Positions 14,358 to 26,708 of a stretch of DNA of 64,000 nucleotides are shown here, piece by piece. The DNA is from Lichtheimia corymbifera B2541 (lineage: Eukaryota > Mucoromycota > Mucoromycetes > Mucorales > Lichtheimiaceae): assembly GCA_000697475.1 (NCBI GenBank), contig JNEU01001161.1, positions 62,001 to 126,000 on the forward strand. The letters run 5' to 3'. Under the pieces are notes generated by a model. It searched no databases and had not been told where the DNA came from. It was given only the letters and a program-made list of their open reading frames with translations. Position 1 is the first letter of the stretch; each line of letters begins with the position of its first letter. Position numbers and translations under genes: made by a program.

Positions 14358-15179
14358 ATGGCAACACTATTAGTTTGGCAATGGGTCCTTATAGCAATCG
14401 CCATAACAGTGGTCGCTGGTTCGATCATTAGTCTTTTCTTGTATATTCTACTACGTAGACGACGACAACAACAAAATGTAACCAAAGGACAAGATTGGAA
14501 AGACAAAGAAAAGGGTGACGTGGTCGGCGAAGCATCATCCTCATCTCCATCATCTACCTTATCATCATCATTACCACCACCACCACCTACCACATCTGAT
14601 ACACCTTCATCCTCTAACACCACTGTGGAAGCCGAAAAACTAGATCATCATGATGCACAGCTGGTACTGATGCCGCTCTCACCGCGCAGGACGCATGAGA
14701 AAATCACCATTGCCAAGACCAACACTACATCACCATCACCCTATCGATCCACTTTGGTACAACACACATCCGAGGATGACAACGATGATGATGCCACTTC
14801 CAAAAGACGTATTTCCCTCTCACCATTTTTGGAAGGTGTGGAATCACCTACCCACTTGCAACCACCACCTCCAGTGCCACCACCACCACCACCACCGACA
14901 TCTGTGTCACCACCACCGGCACCTACCCGATCCTCGGACACCACCACCACTAGTAGTAGTTCCAGCAGCACGTTACCTTCTTCCATAATGTTACCATCAG
15001 CACCTACTCGACTTGGCATCCATCCTAGTTCTTCCACTCGATTGCATGTTGACATTACGCCCGCTTCATGGCGTGGACCAACACCACCATGGACCATTAT
15101 GACGACATCAACGCCTTCACCTGCCACCTCAGCAGCAACCGATGCAACAGGTGGTGGTGGTAGTAGTAGTCATTATTGA
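14358..15179 (+). CDS. Single-pass membrane protein with proline/serine-rich tail, unknown function
   Basis: An intronless frame of 273 residues. A hydrophobic helix at about residues 5-32 (core VLIAIAITVVAGSIISLFLY) is followed directly by RRRRQQQ, which suggests a short outside N-terminus and a cytoplasmic C-terminus. The rest is low-complexity: Ser/Thr runs, acidic DDNDDDD-type patches, and proline runs (about residues 172-185) that could bind SH3 or WW domains. SPRR- and SPF-type sites suggest phosphorylation. The arrangement resembles membrane sensors with tails, but no extracellular domain is present. A TATA-like element and pyrimidine-rich leader lie just upstream. Function is not known. 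Confidence 0.65.
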   Translation: MATLLVWQWVLIAIAITVVAGSIISLFLYILLRRRRQQQNVTKGQDWKDKEKGDVVGEASSSSPSSTLSSSLPPPPPTTSDTPSSSNTTVEAEKLDHHDAQLVLMPLSPRRTHEKITIAKTNTTSPSPYRSTLVQHTSEDDNDDDATSKRRISLSPFLEGVESPTHLQPPPPVPPPPPPPTSVSPPPAPTRSSDTTTTSSSSSSTLPSSIMLPSAPTRLGIHPSSSTRLHVDITPASWRGPTPPWTIMTTSTPSPATSAATDATGGGGSSSHY

Positions 15180-15295
15180 TGTGTTATATCCACCTCGGTC
15201 ATTTTACATGATTAAAGAACGCGTTGTATAGCCATGTTATTTATTTTTCTTTTTTCTTTTTTTGAACATTCTTTTTGAACGACGACAACTCCATT

Positions 15296-16235
<940 letters not shown>

Positions 16236-16263
16236 TAAAAAAACAATACCAGGTCCTTTTTTT

Positions 16264-17043
16264 TTATTCATCCATGAGGATGACCAGTGGTGGTAGTGAT
16301 CCATTATTACCATGGACTGGCATTAGTTTTAAATGTGATAACCTTGGACATGCCCTTAAAAGTAATTGTCTCCAATCACTGGATAAAGGCACCCCATGAA
16401 GAGCAGCCGTGGTCAAAGTCAACGATTCAAGGGCGGTTGAGGTGACTCCTGTGTCAACGAGAGCACGACATAACGATGGCAGGTGGATAGGTGCTTTGGC
16501 GATAAGGTGGAATTCTTCAAGACGTGGACAGGAGGTAATAAAACGGGCAACGGCATTGGTACCAATAGCAGCAAAGTTTAAAGGACCCTTCTCCTGCTGG
16601 ATGTTATGTCCAATCAAGCGAAAGCGACGCATCATGGGATGGTGGTGGTGTTTCAGGGCATGATGAGATATGGTTTGCCAGCTGTACACGGTGAGGTCTT
16701 CTAACAGAGGACACGCCTTGATAAGAAACTGAATGATTGCATCGCCGGCATGTTCAATATGGATCGATCGAATGAAGGATGCTGTATGCGGCGTCACAAT
16801 CGCTTTGATATGATCCACACGCCAATAGTAGGTCTGATGGTTATGACCAACGTTCAAGTGCTTCCATAGCTGGGGTTGATCACACACGCATTGAAACATG
16901 CGACAAAGTTGACGAACATGATGCAAGTCAGTAGGAGCTACAAAGCTAAGAATAAGTAACCAAAGTTCAAAGGGTAGCCGATAAATGTGATGACTGCCGC
17001 TGCTGCAGCAGGGTGATGGGCAGGGAAAAGAAGTAACTTTCAT
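16264..17043 (-). CDS. F-box-like protein with degenerate leucine-rich repeats
   Basis: An intronless frame of 259 residues. The N-terminal segment IYRLPFELWLLILSFVAPTD followed by LHHVRQLCRMFQCVCDQPQLW has the spacing of an F-box (LP.E...IL.....DL..L...C......LW), which would bind Skp1 in an SCF ubiquitin ligase. The rest carries repeated patterns such as CPLLEDLTVYSW, CPRLEEFHLIAK and CPRLSHLKLMPV, typical of the F-box/LRR proteins common in Mucoromycota. The substrate is unknown. It is convergent with the FAM72 gene, and their 3' UTRs probably overlap. Confidence 0.75.
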   Translation of the reverse strand: MKVTSFPCPSPCCSSGSHHIYRLPFELWLLILSFVAPTDLHHVRQLCRMFQCVCDQPQLWKHLNVGHNHQTYYWRVDHIKAIVTPHTASFIRSIHIEHAGDAIIQFLIKACPLLEDLTVYSWQTISHHALKHHHHPMMRRFRLIGHNIQQEKGPLNFAAIGTNAVARFITSCPRLEEFHLIAKAPIHLPSLCRALVDTGVTSTALESLTLTTAALHGVPLSSDWRQLLLRACPRLSHLKLMPVHGNNGSLPPLVILMDE

Positions 17044-17953
17044 GTTGTTTGTTGTGCATTTTGCAGCGCCCTCATTTTGAAAAGGAGCAGCATTCTTGTG
17101 TGTGTGAATCTCTTCTCTTTCTCTTTTTTAACTTGCCCCCTAAAAAGTACGTGTATGCAGATCAATATGCAGCAAATGCCGGGGATAAGTATCTTGTTGT
17201 TCTCGACTTTTGGTCACATGATGTCTCTTTTATGATGAAAACAAATACGTAATCTCTGGGCGGCGGGATAACACCACATGGAAGAAGGAACACGCGACAC
17301 ATTACACTAGATTGTGTGAGAGTGTCATGGGCTAAAGAATGTCTCTCTCCCCCATCACACATATACACAAACCCCTTGGTCATTCCTTGATGACAATCTC
17401 TATACAACCCCCTTTCTGTCCATAATGCCAAGACATTTGTACTCAATGCACAGAAATGTTTGGAGGCGGTAAACAACATTCTGGCATGCATCAAACTTTG
17501 ATAGCGCCCCAAATGCAAAAGTCTGATGTTAATATCTACAAACTACGACCCTTCATATGACAAAAAAAGTGCAACATGATATATACACATTGTTATGTTT
17601 ACATATGCACAAGCCCCGCTTGCATAGATGAATCATGGTTATGATCTCCTTTTTATGCCCCGTTGCTATGCAAATGGGATAGTCAAATCACTTGAGATAC
17701 CTTTAGGTCAAATCCCGACACACACACACAAGCCCACTCTTGGCAAGAAAACGTATGTAATGGAATGATGCAATTTTGTAACTTTTTATAATTGGATGGT
17801 TGTATATGTACAAGGCTGGATGAGGGGAAAAAAGCAAAAACAAAAGACAAGGAACAGTAATGATATCTACACAGTGCTTGGAAACCATGATTGTTTGGTT
17901 CGGGTAACACTTTGGGAATACAGAAACAACAGGGGGGATTGTGTATGTTGTGT
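17044..17953. other. Intergenic region, no supported gene
   Basis: About 0.9 kb upstream of the F-box gene and downstream of the next minus-strand gene. Only short frames lacking domains are present. I see nothing more here. Confidence 0.6.
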
Positions 17954-18529
17954 TTATCGGTTACGTCTAGTGTTTTCCAATGTTTGTTGATCGATTACAT
18001 CTTCATTGTCTTCGATGACAGCGGGCTTCTTATGGTTGGTAGTCATGTTTGTGAAGAAAAGAGGACCATGAATGCTGCTGGTATCAATAGTAAGACGAGG
18101 GCGACGTTGAGCCTTGTTGCGTTTGGTAGGAGGAATGACTTGTTCTGCTCCTTTCTTTTCGTCATTGTGGGCCACCACGCTGAAAGAGACAGCCAAAATC
18201 ATACTAGGCTTTGCGGATTGTGGTGCTAGTGGTGGTGGTGCTGGAGATGACACAGATGGTTGGGTATCAGGGGTGATTGTAGGAAACAAGCCGCTTCGAT
18301 CGTAATCCGATTGAGAGTAAGTGTATTCCACTCGGGGAGCTTCAGTGCAAAAACGGACGTGCAATGAAGAAGAGCGTTTTCGCTTCTTGGTCATGGGTGA
18401 GCAAGTAGTATTGGAAGAAGATGATGATGTATTGCTGCCGATCGTATAGCATTGGGAGGTAGAATTAGTGGGAATGGCAATGGGAGTGGCTGTAACAACG
18501 GTCATGTTTAATATGGTGTAAGGTATCAA
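17954..18529 (-). CDS. Small Ser/Thr-rich protein with basic nuclear-type motif, unknown function
   Basis: An intronless frame of 191 residues. After a Thr/Ser-rich leader comes MTKKRKRSSS, a likely nuclear import signal, and then the compact segment LHVRFCTEAPRVEYTYSQSD followed by YDRSG. Similar VRF...P.V..TYS..DYDR segments occur in fungal proteins of unknown role, from general recollection, so this is likely a conserved motif protein. A second basic patch PTKRNKAQRRPRL lies near the C-terminus. A possible alternative start is eight codons downstream. A TATA-like element sits 44-51 bases upstream of the start codon. Function is unknown. Confidence 0.6.
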   Translation of the reverse strand: MIPYTILNMTVVTATPIAIPTNSTSQCYTIGSNTSSSSSNTTCSPMTKKRKRSSSLHVRFCTEAPRVEYTYSQSDYDRSGLFPTITPDTQPSVSSPAPPPLAPQSAKPSMILAVSFSVVAHNDEKKGAEQVIPPTKRNKAQRRPRLTIDTSSIHGPLFFTNMTTNHKKPAVIEDNEDVIDQQTLENTRRNR

Positions 18530-20236
18530 GTGTGGGGAAGATTAGGAGAAAAGCACAAAAAGAGTGCCGGGTTTATATACTTTGTGCACACAAAAGGATT
18601 TGACTAAAAATAAACCATCCTGTGTACCTATTCGGATCGACGCAAAGTGACACAGTGCTTTTTTTGGCGGGTGGATAACTATCCATGCATCTATTAATAA
18701 CAACACGGTTTAACCCTTAAGCCTCCTTTCCTCCCATCCAATGATGCAATGAGTGGGTAGACCCAAGAATGTCCGCAAATTGCACTTTGCCAAGTTTTAT
18801 CATCAACGTAGATCCTATACCTATTGGTCCACATTACAAAACGCACAGGCCCTTCCGAAGCCAAAAAGTAAGATCCGCTTCATTTGCTTCTCGGAGATAT
18901 CCGAACATCACAGAATATGAGTATGCTTGTTAAAAGTGCCAGCCTATACATTTATTTTTAGTAGAGGCTTGCTATATGGGAAAAGGGGTAGCCAAACGTA
19001 CGCGGGATACACCATATACTCTTTGTGAAGGAGAGAGCAGGCCGATTGACACTTTTGCTGCAAAAAGAAAAACAATATCCCAATTAAGAGTATCAACATA
19101 GATGCATGTGTATCAGCAAGCATACTTTGTGTAGCTCACCTGCTGTACCATTTTAAAGTAGAAAATTCTTCCCGTGACCGTAAGAGAATGTCAATTAATT
19201 CTTTAAAGTAAAACCGGGGTTCATTTTCATAATTCGATCTTGGCTTAGTGCGTGGTGAATGCGTGTAAATGTATCAACATGTATCATCCCTCTACCGACC
19301 ACAACAGCTAAAAAAACAAGGTTTGCCTCTTTGTTTTTGCGGCGGCGGCATTGTTGTTGGGAATAATAAAGGGGTTTATACCCCATCTTGACCCCCTGGG
19401 AAACAGCAAATCATAAATGGTGGGATGATGATGGTGGTGGTGGTGATCATAGTATTGATGATGATGATGATGCAGCCGAATGATGATGATAATAAAGGTA
19501 TTACCTGTAATGTCTTTTCAAGCTAATGATGGTGCATCTAATAAATTCATAATATGGCGTACCAGCATCCATGCAATGTTGATCATCCAACATTGGGTGT
19601 GTGTACATATAGCTCGTCGCCTGTTCCTGCATCGTCGGAAAGAAAACATGACAGCAGTGGTTATGCACTGGGGCTGATGTTAGTGTAACATCCAATTGAC
19701 GCCCGACTTTTTCTCTATTGCTGGAAGACCGTTACACCGTCCACCTCTGTACTCACCTCATTTCATTAAATTCGGGATCATGTTTTTTTTGAGGCTGACG
19801 CCGATTGTAGCAACTTTCTACATTTAGCAAGCGTGTGCTAAGAGCTGTAAAAAAGCTTACTTGGAGCAATGGCACCACGCAAAACTTCCATCTTTGCCAT
19901 GCGGATGCGTAGCCATTATAGTATTCGGTAATTTATTGGTAATGCCAAGTGGTTGCTGTTCATACCTGAGTTTCCCACGTAACTTTGGCAGTAATTTACT
20001 GATATCCTACGTTTCTTCGGCTCCCATTTCGCAACCCCTAGGGCTGCTCGGGTATGTTTTGCATACAAATATCAAGGCAAACATATCATGGACAATACAA
20101 AAAGAATTATATATTACAAAGAAAAGGGAAAGAATGATTACTACATTGGCTTAGGTGATGTATCGAAAGTCAGGGTGCTAAAAATTGCAGACATGGAGTT
20201 AGGTGGATGATCTATTTTCCACTTTATGCATGATTT
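18530..20236. other. Intergenic region with TGA/TGG-type simple repeats
   Basis: About 1.7 kb upstream of the small nuclear-type gene and downstream of the MFS gene. At 19421-19496 there is an imperfect run of GATGAT and GGTGGT triplets. No convincing gene is seen on either strand. Confidence 0.6.
18573..18580 (-). promoter_or_regulatory. TATA-like element
   Basis: On the minus strand the bases read TATATAAA, placed about 44-51 bases before the ATG of the small Ser/Thr-rich gene. Position and sequence fit a core promoter, but there is no direct evidence of use. Confidence 0.4.
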
Positions 20237-22336
20237 TTATCGACCTACCCAATCGGATGCTTGCTCATATCGCTTGCAAGCTGCATCGTACTTGTCAATG
20301 GGCATGTTGTCACGCTGCTTGTTGATGCGATGAAGTGTATACTTGAGAATCAGCACAAGAATGACATGACAGCATAGAAAAGCTGCGCACACAGAATGAG
20401 CACGAATGTATTGGGGAGCATCATTGGCACGATAAATTTGACCAGCAATAGCTCCACCAATGTTACCACCTGCTGCGATAAAAGCAGTTGCTATAGCACG
20501 TTTGGTACGGCCAGCAAAATTGTTGCTAGCCCCTATGGATTATGTATAAAACCTATCATTAGCACACAGATACCGCTTTGATGGGGAAAAAGTATACTAC
20601 TCACAGGTAATGAAGACCGAGAATTGGGAGTATGCACCAGCAACTGCCATACATGCAAAGATATACAAAGCCACTGGGCCTTTATCATGACAAGCTGCTA
20701 GTAAGATAAAGCCAAGCATGCCCACAAAAGAAGAACCAGCAACATGTAAGCCTCTTTCGACACGTCGATCTGCATCCGTGCCAAGTAGAATCATGAAAAT
20801 GCACGCTAGAACAAAGGATTATTCAGCCACACCCAGTCTTTCAAAAAACATGCAGCATGTCGTGCTCATGCTTACCAATAACATAAGGTGGTACAGTCAT
20901 GGCTTGAGCTTCCAAGTTTGCAAATCCCATATCGCGGACAATACTAGGAAGGAAGAGCGTAAGGCCATAGAATACCGATGAGCCGAAGAAGCAGGTGAAC
21001 GCCATATGATACATTTTCCAATCGGTAAAGGCAGCACGTATTTCACTCATGGGTGATTTGGTATCGTCTTCCCCGGCATCTGCAGCTGCCCAATCGGTTT
21101 CAAGTCGCTTCATCAATGATGCACGTTCTCGTTCATTCAAAACTTTTGTGGGATACCGATTAGCTGCATTAGATAGACTCTTGTTGTATGTATTCTTTCC
21201 TTATGTACCTTTGGATGTGCTAGGGAAACCCGGTAAGATGAAAAAAGTGGCAATACCAAGAATGATGGTAGGGAGTGCTTCGAGGAGGAAAAGCCATTGC
21301 CATCCATGCATACCACGGACACCATCCATTCGCATGATGCCATAAGCCTATTATAAAGCACCAATTCATATCATGAGTGCTCTGAAAGGTTGTATTCATG
21401 TCATAATTTCACTCACCAGCAATCCGCCCACTGCCTGTAATGCGCTCATGTCAATGGTTAGTCTAATGATGTTTAGCATGATGGATGATGTCCAACAACT
21501 TACACCAGCAACAGCAGCCGACGCATAATAAATTGAAAAGCGTTTCCCTTGTTCACGACGAGTATACCAAATTGAGAAATAGTAAACGGTACCTGAAGCA
21601 TGGGGCTGTTTTAGAACAAAAGTTGATCAGCGTGCCTGATGAGAGCATCTTCACCTGGGAACAGGCCTGTTTCGGCAATCCCTAAGAAGAATCGAACCGC
21701 CAGCAATCCTGCACCATTTTTGATAGCCGCTGAACATGCGACTATGATACCAGTGAAAGTGACCAATGCTGACATCCACAGGTTGGGACCTATTTTCTTG
21801 AGTACCAGGTTACTTGGCACTTGAAAAATGATCTGGTTCCTTTGTTAGTAGCAATAGCATTTACTATATTATGAGCAACAGCTTACATAGCCAATAAAAA
21901 AGATAGACATTCCAACATTGTATGTAGAATCCGGGATATCCAAGTCCTCCAAAATATTGCCGAGCTTGGCATTTCCTGTGATACAGTGAGACCAAATCAG
22001 TACCTGCATACCCTTGCTTGAGTCTTCAACTCAAAAGCCAAGCTTACCAATGTTACTACGATCCATAGCCGACCACATGTATAATAATGCAAATAAAAGA
22101 ACAATACGTAGATCAAGGCGCCAGCGTAGCTTTCTCCACTCGCCCGGTGTTAATGGGGGCACATCCTTGTTTATTTTATCCTTTTCTTGAAATGACTCGG
22201 TTGTTGACAGGCTGGCGCTCCCACTTGTATCATGTTGTTTTGTGGTGGTTGTTGCTGTGGTGGTTGTGGTGGTAACATCAACAGTCATTTTTTGTTGTTG
22301 TTGATCCGAAGCAATAGCGGAGAAAGAGGAAGACAC
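20237..22336 (-). CDS. MFS permease of the anion:cation symporter family (Dal5/TNA1-like)
   Basis: A plasma-membrane type transporter with 12 expected helices; relatives carry allantoate, nicotinate, pantothenate or similar anions. Nine exons (22336-22048, 21975-21887, 21832-21655, 21592-21504, 21434-21417, 21347-21209, 21163-20876, 20805-20605, 20532-20237) give 528 residues. Recognisable motifs: YMWSAMDRSNIGNAK in helix 1, VPSNLVLKKIGP between helices 2 and 3, RFFLGIAETGLFPG, YYFSIWYTRREQGKR, GWQWLFLLEALPT and ASNNFAGRTKRA. The N-terminal 60 residues are a Thr/Lys-rich cytoplasmic tail. Exon 5 is only 18 nt and codes AVGGLL, inside a helix. The substrate cannot be set by sequence alone. Confidence 0.88.
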
Positions 22337-23339
22337 GAAAAAGATTCAGGTTTTTAAAGTAGTGGATGCAGCAGCAGGTCTTGTTCTTGCCAAACCAAGA
22401 TGGAATAAACTTTGCAAGATCCGCAAGAAGATTCTCGATGACAAGGTCCATGTGTCCCAAACATGGTCTATACGCATTCTCTTTGTCGGTTGATATCGGC
22501 GATGGGACGTGGATAATGGAAAAAAGTGTTTCCAGCCGCACATAGACTACATTGCAGCCAAATATTTGCTTGGGTGTGTGTGGTGGGGGTAGATCATCTA
22601 TGAATTTTGACTTTATTTCATGCTCAGACGCAAAGCATCTTCAAACTTGATCTTGTTTTACTGCTGCAAGTTTTCACACGTGGGCGTGTTGCATTCCAGG
22701 TACACAATAAAAGATGGTCCAAGCTTGACCTCATGGGTCTTTTTCAATGTCCCTACACCTTGATTGTACCTACTATTTTGCCACCACACCACTAGCAATG
22801 ATGATTTTCCCAATTGGTTTGTACCACAACGAACATAGCCAGTGATTGGGGTTGCAAGTCACTGCCATCCTGAGCCGTGTCTCTTTATTCACACAATATT
22901 CCTCATTGTTTGTTGATGATAGCACCAGGATGAAAGCGTTATCATGTGAGTCATTTGTTGTTGTTGGATATAGATGAAGGATAAAGATGTAAACAAGAGA
23001 ACTCGAATATTGCTTTCAGTCGTAGTACCAACGTTTGAGCAAACCCAATACGTCAAAAGCTCCACGGATCGGATCCATTGTCAATACCGGGTGGTTCATG
23101 TGAGTCATTCCATTCGCCACCCTGCTATCCAAAATGGGAGAGAGCAGCCAACCTGCATTTAGTTTTGCATGAAGAGCTCGGCATTTTAAAATTCACAAAG
23201 TCATGAGAAAAGGTGCTGTGAGGTATAAGAATAGTAGAGATCCTTTACTTGACGTAGTAACCAAGATAATAGTGCATGGAATGTGAGGTGGTGGGGGTAA
23301 TAAAGAAAAAAGGTGTGATATCTATAAGTGCTGTACAGT
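22337..23339. other. Intergenic region, no supported gene
   Basis: About 1 kb upstream of the permease and downstream of the AGTRAP-like gene. Frames overlapping the permease start are antisense or shadow frames. Nothing else recognised. Confidence 0.6.
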
Positions 23340-24111
23340 TCAATGGTAGCCACCTTCCTCGTTTCCATCTCGAACGGTTTGATATGCACCAGGGAAAGCA
23401 CCAGGAGCTTCCGACCAATCTACGTATTGGGAGCGAGTGAATAAACGGGCATCACCAAGGATGATAAAACTTACTGCCACCCACGGTGAAAGTATCGCCA
23501 CGGCTTTGGATGGTGTTGATGCTTGTGAATACAGTGATTGGCTAATACAAGGTGTAAGCATGAATGTGGTGGGTGCGTGTGTATGATGCATTATTTGTAT
23601 TTACCTTTCCGATCAAGCTGATAATGTTCATGCTAAGATAAACGTCCTCGTCAGTAAGCGTCAAATACCAGGATAACCACATCTCCTCTTCTTACACCAT
23701 GCAAAATGTGAAGCCACTTTCATGAGGGATCTCGATATCTTTGGCTTGTAGTGGACTGCCGTGCAAAATGAACCAAATTACATCAAGAACAATAGTCAGT
23801 GCCAGGACACTTGTGAACTAGTAGAAGGGGTCGTTTGAATGCTTTTCTTAATAAAGACTGTATATATCGCTTACTGTTTTGAGAGGGACATTGGAGTCGT
23901 GGTAATTGTAAGCCCAAACGCCAAAGAAGAAAACTGGGAGATTGTACACAGGACAAGTGGAGAGAGCACCAAACAGGGATAAGCCCTACACATTGCCCAT
24001 ATATATGAATCGACATGTCCATTGTAAGAGAGGGGCAAGTCAATGTACCAGATGCAGGTTCAATAAGGTAGCGAGATTCGTTTGCTGTGCTACAGATTGT
24101 AAAGCGTCCAT
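23340..24111 (-). CDS. AGTRAP-like multi-pass membrane protein
   Basis: Six short exons (24111-24049, 23985-23875, 23817-23696, 23632-23605, 23541-23475, 23419-23340) join in frame to 156 residues. Hydrophobic helices are seen around GLSLFGALSTCPVYNLPVFF, TSVLALTIVLDVIWFILHG, FTFCMVMNIISLIGKPITVF. The order and the ending GAYQTVRD match the family of the human angiotensin II type-1 receptor-associated protein, whose C-terminus ends with a similar AYQT motif. Animal members sit in Golgi/endosomal membranes and promote receptor internalisation. Fungi lack that receptor, so here the role must be different. The family match rests on hydrophobic pattern and short motifs, so confidence is moderate. 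Confidence 0.65.
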
Positions 24112-24748
24112 AGTTTGTGAGTTGGGCGGTAGAAGAAAAAGAGATCAAGCCGTGGTAGTTTAGACCACGCGGCTCAGTTGAGTTGCAGGTGACTACCGCA
24201 CATGCCTTTCTAGAATGCACGTGTCCTCACATCCTCTTTCACGTACGAACGCGTTCATATACATTATAATGATACAATTCCTGCTACTACTTGGAAGGTG
24301 CATAGCAACCGATTTAATCACTGCATTGGGTAATTAGCTTATCGGCTAATGATGATGATGATGATGATTCATATCATTAAAAAGTAGCAGGCTTGAATAC
24401 AATAGCTTTTATATACTCTTTTAAACGCCCCATCAGCACATAGAGTTTATTCATCAATACGATGATGAGAAGAGGGCGAATCACGTGGATGAGTAGCAGT
24501 GGATATGATATGTACCGGACAACTAAATTTCAGCGGGCAATGCAGATCTCATACAAGATATATTTACAGTATGTTTTTGACGCCTTCTCCAAGTAAAAGT
24601 GATGATAAGCGTTTGATCCATGCTTTAATATTCGGAAAAACGGTGTTCCTGCACTCTCGCGATTTTAGGCAAGCCGCGTTTCTTTCTTTGACCGCACAAA
24701 ACGTTTGGAGAAACTCCTTCTTTATCTAACACTGTTCTACACCATATC
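24112..24748. other. Divergent promoter region between AGTRAP-like gene and UBA3
   Basis: About 640 bp between two divergently transcribed genes. A short run of GAT/TGA triplets lies at about 24349-24367. No gene seen. Confidence 0.6.
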
Positions 24749-26708
24749 ATGAACACACCACCTTCAACTGTTTCCGACACAGAAATGAGTGCCAAGAGAA
24801 CGAATGCCTCCATCGGTAACGGCATGCCTGATTCTAAGCGACCACGAACGTCACACAAAGCTCCCGGTGAAGGTACTGCTGCTGCTGCGTACTTGCTTTG
24901 TCACTCTTTTGCTCTTTACCCTCTCTCTCTCTCTCTTCCTCTCTTGTTAACATTGGCATCGTCCTATGCTAGACACCTCCATGACCGAATGCATAGCACC
25001 CAACACAACAACGACTGACAGTACCACTATGGATACAAGCACACCCACTTCCCCACACGATCAAGTGGAAGACGAAGAAGACAATGGTCTCATGATGGCC
25101 TTGGATTCTCCTGATGTAGGCACTATGGATATGGTTGATAGGGTGTTCTGTTTTCTTACTATTTCCTTTGACGTGGATACATAGATTCAAGCAGCACTCG
25201 ACGCATGCAAGATCCTTGTTATTGGTGCTGGTGGTCTTGGCTGTGAAATCCTCAAGAATCTAGCCTTGACAGGATTCAAGGAGATCCATGTCATTGATAT
25301 GGATACAATCGATCTCAGCAATCTCAATCGACAGTTTCTTTTCAGGTAAGATCAAATACACGCGTCATAGATAACTCGAGCTCATCATCATCATGCGGTT
25401 GTTGATAGGCATAAGGATGTCGGCAAACCAAAGGCTACCGTGGCAGCGGAATTTGTCATGCAACGTGTACCTGGCGTCAAAGTGATACCGTAAGTCTTGT
25501 CCAAAAAGTGTTTATGATCATCTCTCTGACGACATGTGGAATTATAGCTACTATGGAAAGATTCAGGACAAGGACGATGAATACTATAGTCAATTCCAAT
25601 TGGTGATATGCGGTTTGGATTCCATTGAAGCTCGGCGGTGGATCAATGCAAAGTTAGTCGATATGGTGGATGACGAGGATCCCACTTCTCTTAAACCATT
25701 GATTGATGGTGGAACAGAAGGTTTGTATGGAAGTTGGATTGTCTCATGGGATGCAATGCTCATTGTGAGAGATAGGCTTCAAGGGTCAGGCTCGTGTGAT
25801 ATTGCCGACAATCAGCTCATGTTACGAATGTTCATTGGATATGTTTAACAAGCCTACCACATTCCCAATTTGTACAATTGCCAACACACCTCGTCTTCCC
25901 GAGCATTGCATTGAATGGGCCTCGGTGCTGGAATGGCCAAAAGTCTGGGGAAGTAAGTGTGTCGTTTATCATTTTGAAAGGTCTCGAGAAGATTAACGTA
26001 TGGATAATAGAGGATGTCAAATATGATACTGATAACCCGGAACACATTGGATGGCTCTACAATACTGCACTGGAGCGAGCACAACAATTCAAGATCACAG
26101 GTGTCACTTATGCCCTTACGCAAGGCGTCGTCAAGAACATTATTCCTGCTATTGCTTCAACCAACGCCATCATTGCTGGTATGAAAAATAGAGAAAATGG
26201 ATGATCAAAAGGGAATATACTAACATGTTGCTTGATAGCATCATGCTGTAATGAAGCATTCAAAATCGCCACCGGATCTCCTTTCCTCGACAACTACATG
26301 ATGTATACAGGCAATGAAGGCATTTATACCTACACTTTCCAACACCAAAAGAAGCCCGAGTGCCCCGTTTGCGGCAAGATTGCATCATCGATCCAAATCG
26401 ACAAGACAATGAAGCTTGAAGAGCTTATAGAACAAGTCAAAGAGCGACCGGATGTGTATGTTGATGGATGATGATTGCGTTTTACATGGTTTCTAACAGG
26501 GTTTATTTTCTTCTTTAGCCAACTCAAAAAACCAAGTCTACGCACATCGTCAAAATCACTTTATATGCAAGCTCCCCCGGCATTGGAAACAGCAACGCGA
26601 CCCAATTTGACCAAGTCCATGGAGGAGTTGATAGAAGAAGGGGATTATATCACTGTGACGGATATTGCTTTACCTGTTAGCATTCAGCTAAAAGTGTCCT
26701 GGAAATAA
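24749..26708 (+). CDS. UBA3: NEDD8-activating enzyme E1 catalytic subunit
   Basis: With its partner ULA1/APPBP1 this enzyme adenylates NEDD8/Rub1 and carries it as a thioester before passing it to Ubc12, which modifies cullins. Nine exons (24749-24872, 24973-25142, 25185-25345, 25409-25489, 25548-25720, 25776-25952, 26011-26178, 26239-26455, 26519-26708) give 486 residues. ATP-binding [18 protein letters not shown] starts at about 112. [18 protein letters not shown] and [16 protein letters not shown] follow. The active-site cysteine is Cys269 in [19 protein letters not shown]. Zinc cysteines are in CYEC and CPVC. The C-terminal Ubc12-binding fold carries [16 protein letters not shown]. The phrases [11 protein letters not shown] and [10 protein letters not shown] separate it from the SUMO enzyme UBA2. 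The N-terminus has about 98 extra acidic residues with a KRPR patch. Confidence 0.93.

Noticed and set aside
13973..14623. Minus-strand frame of 216 codons overlapping the proline-rich membrane-protein gene
   Set aside because: It is antisense to the start of a better-supported gene, its first part is the complement of Ser/Pro repeats, and it has no recognisable domain.
24749..26708. UBA2 (SUMO E1) identity
   Set aside because: The motifs [11 protein letters not shown] and [19 protein letters not shown], and the length of 486 residues, fit UBA3 and not UBA2.
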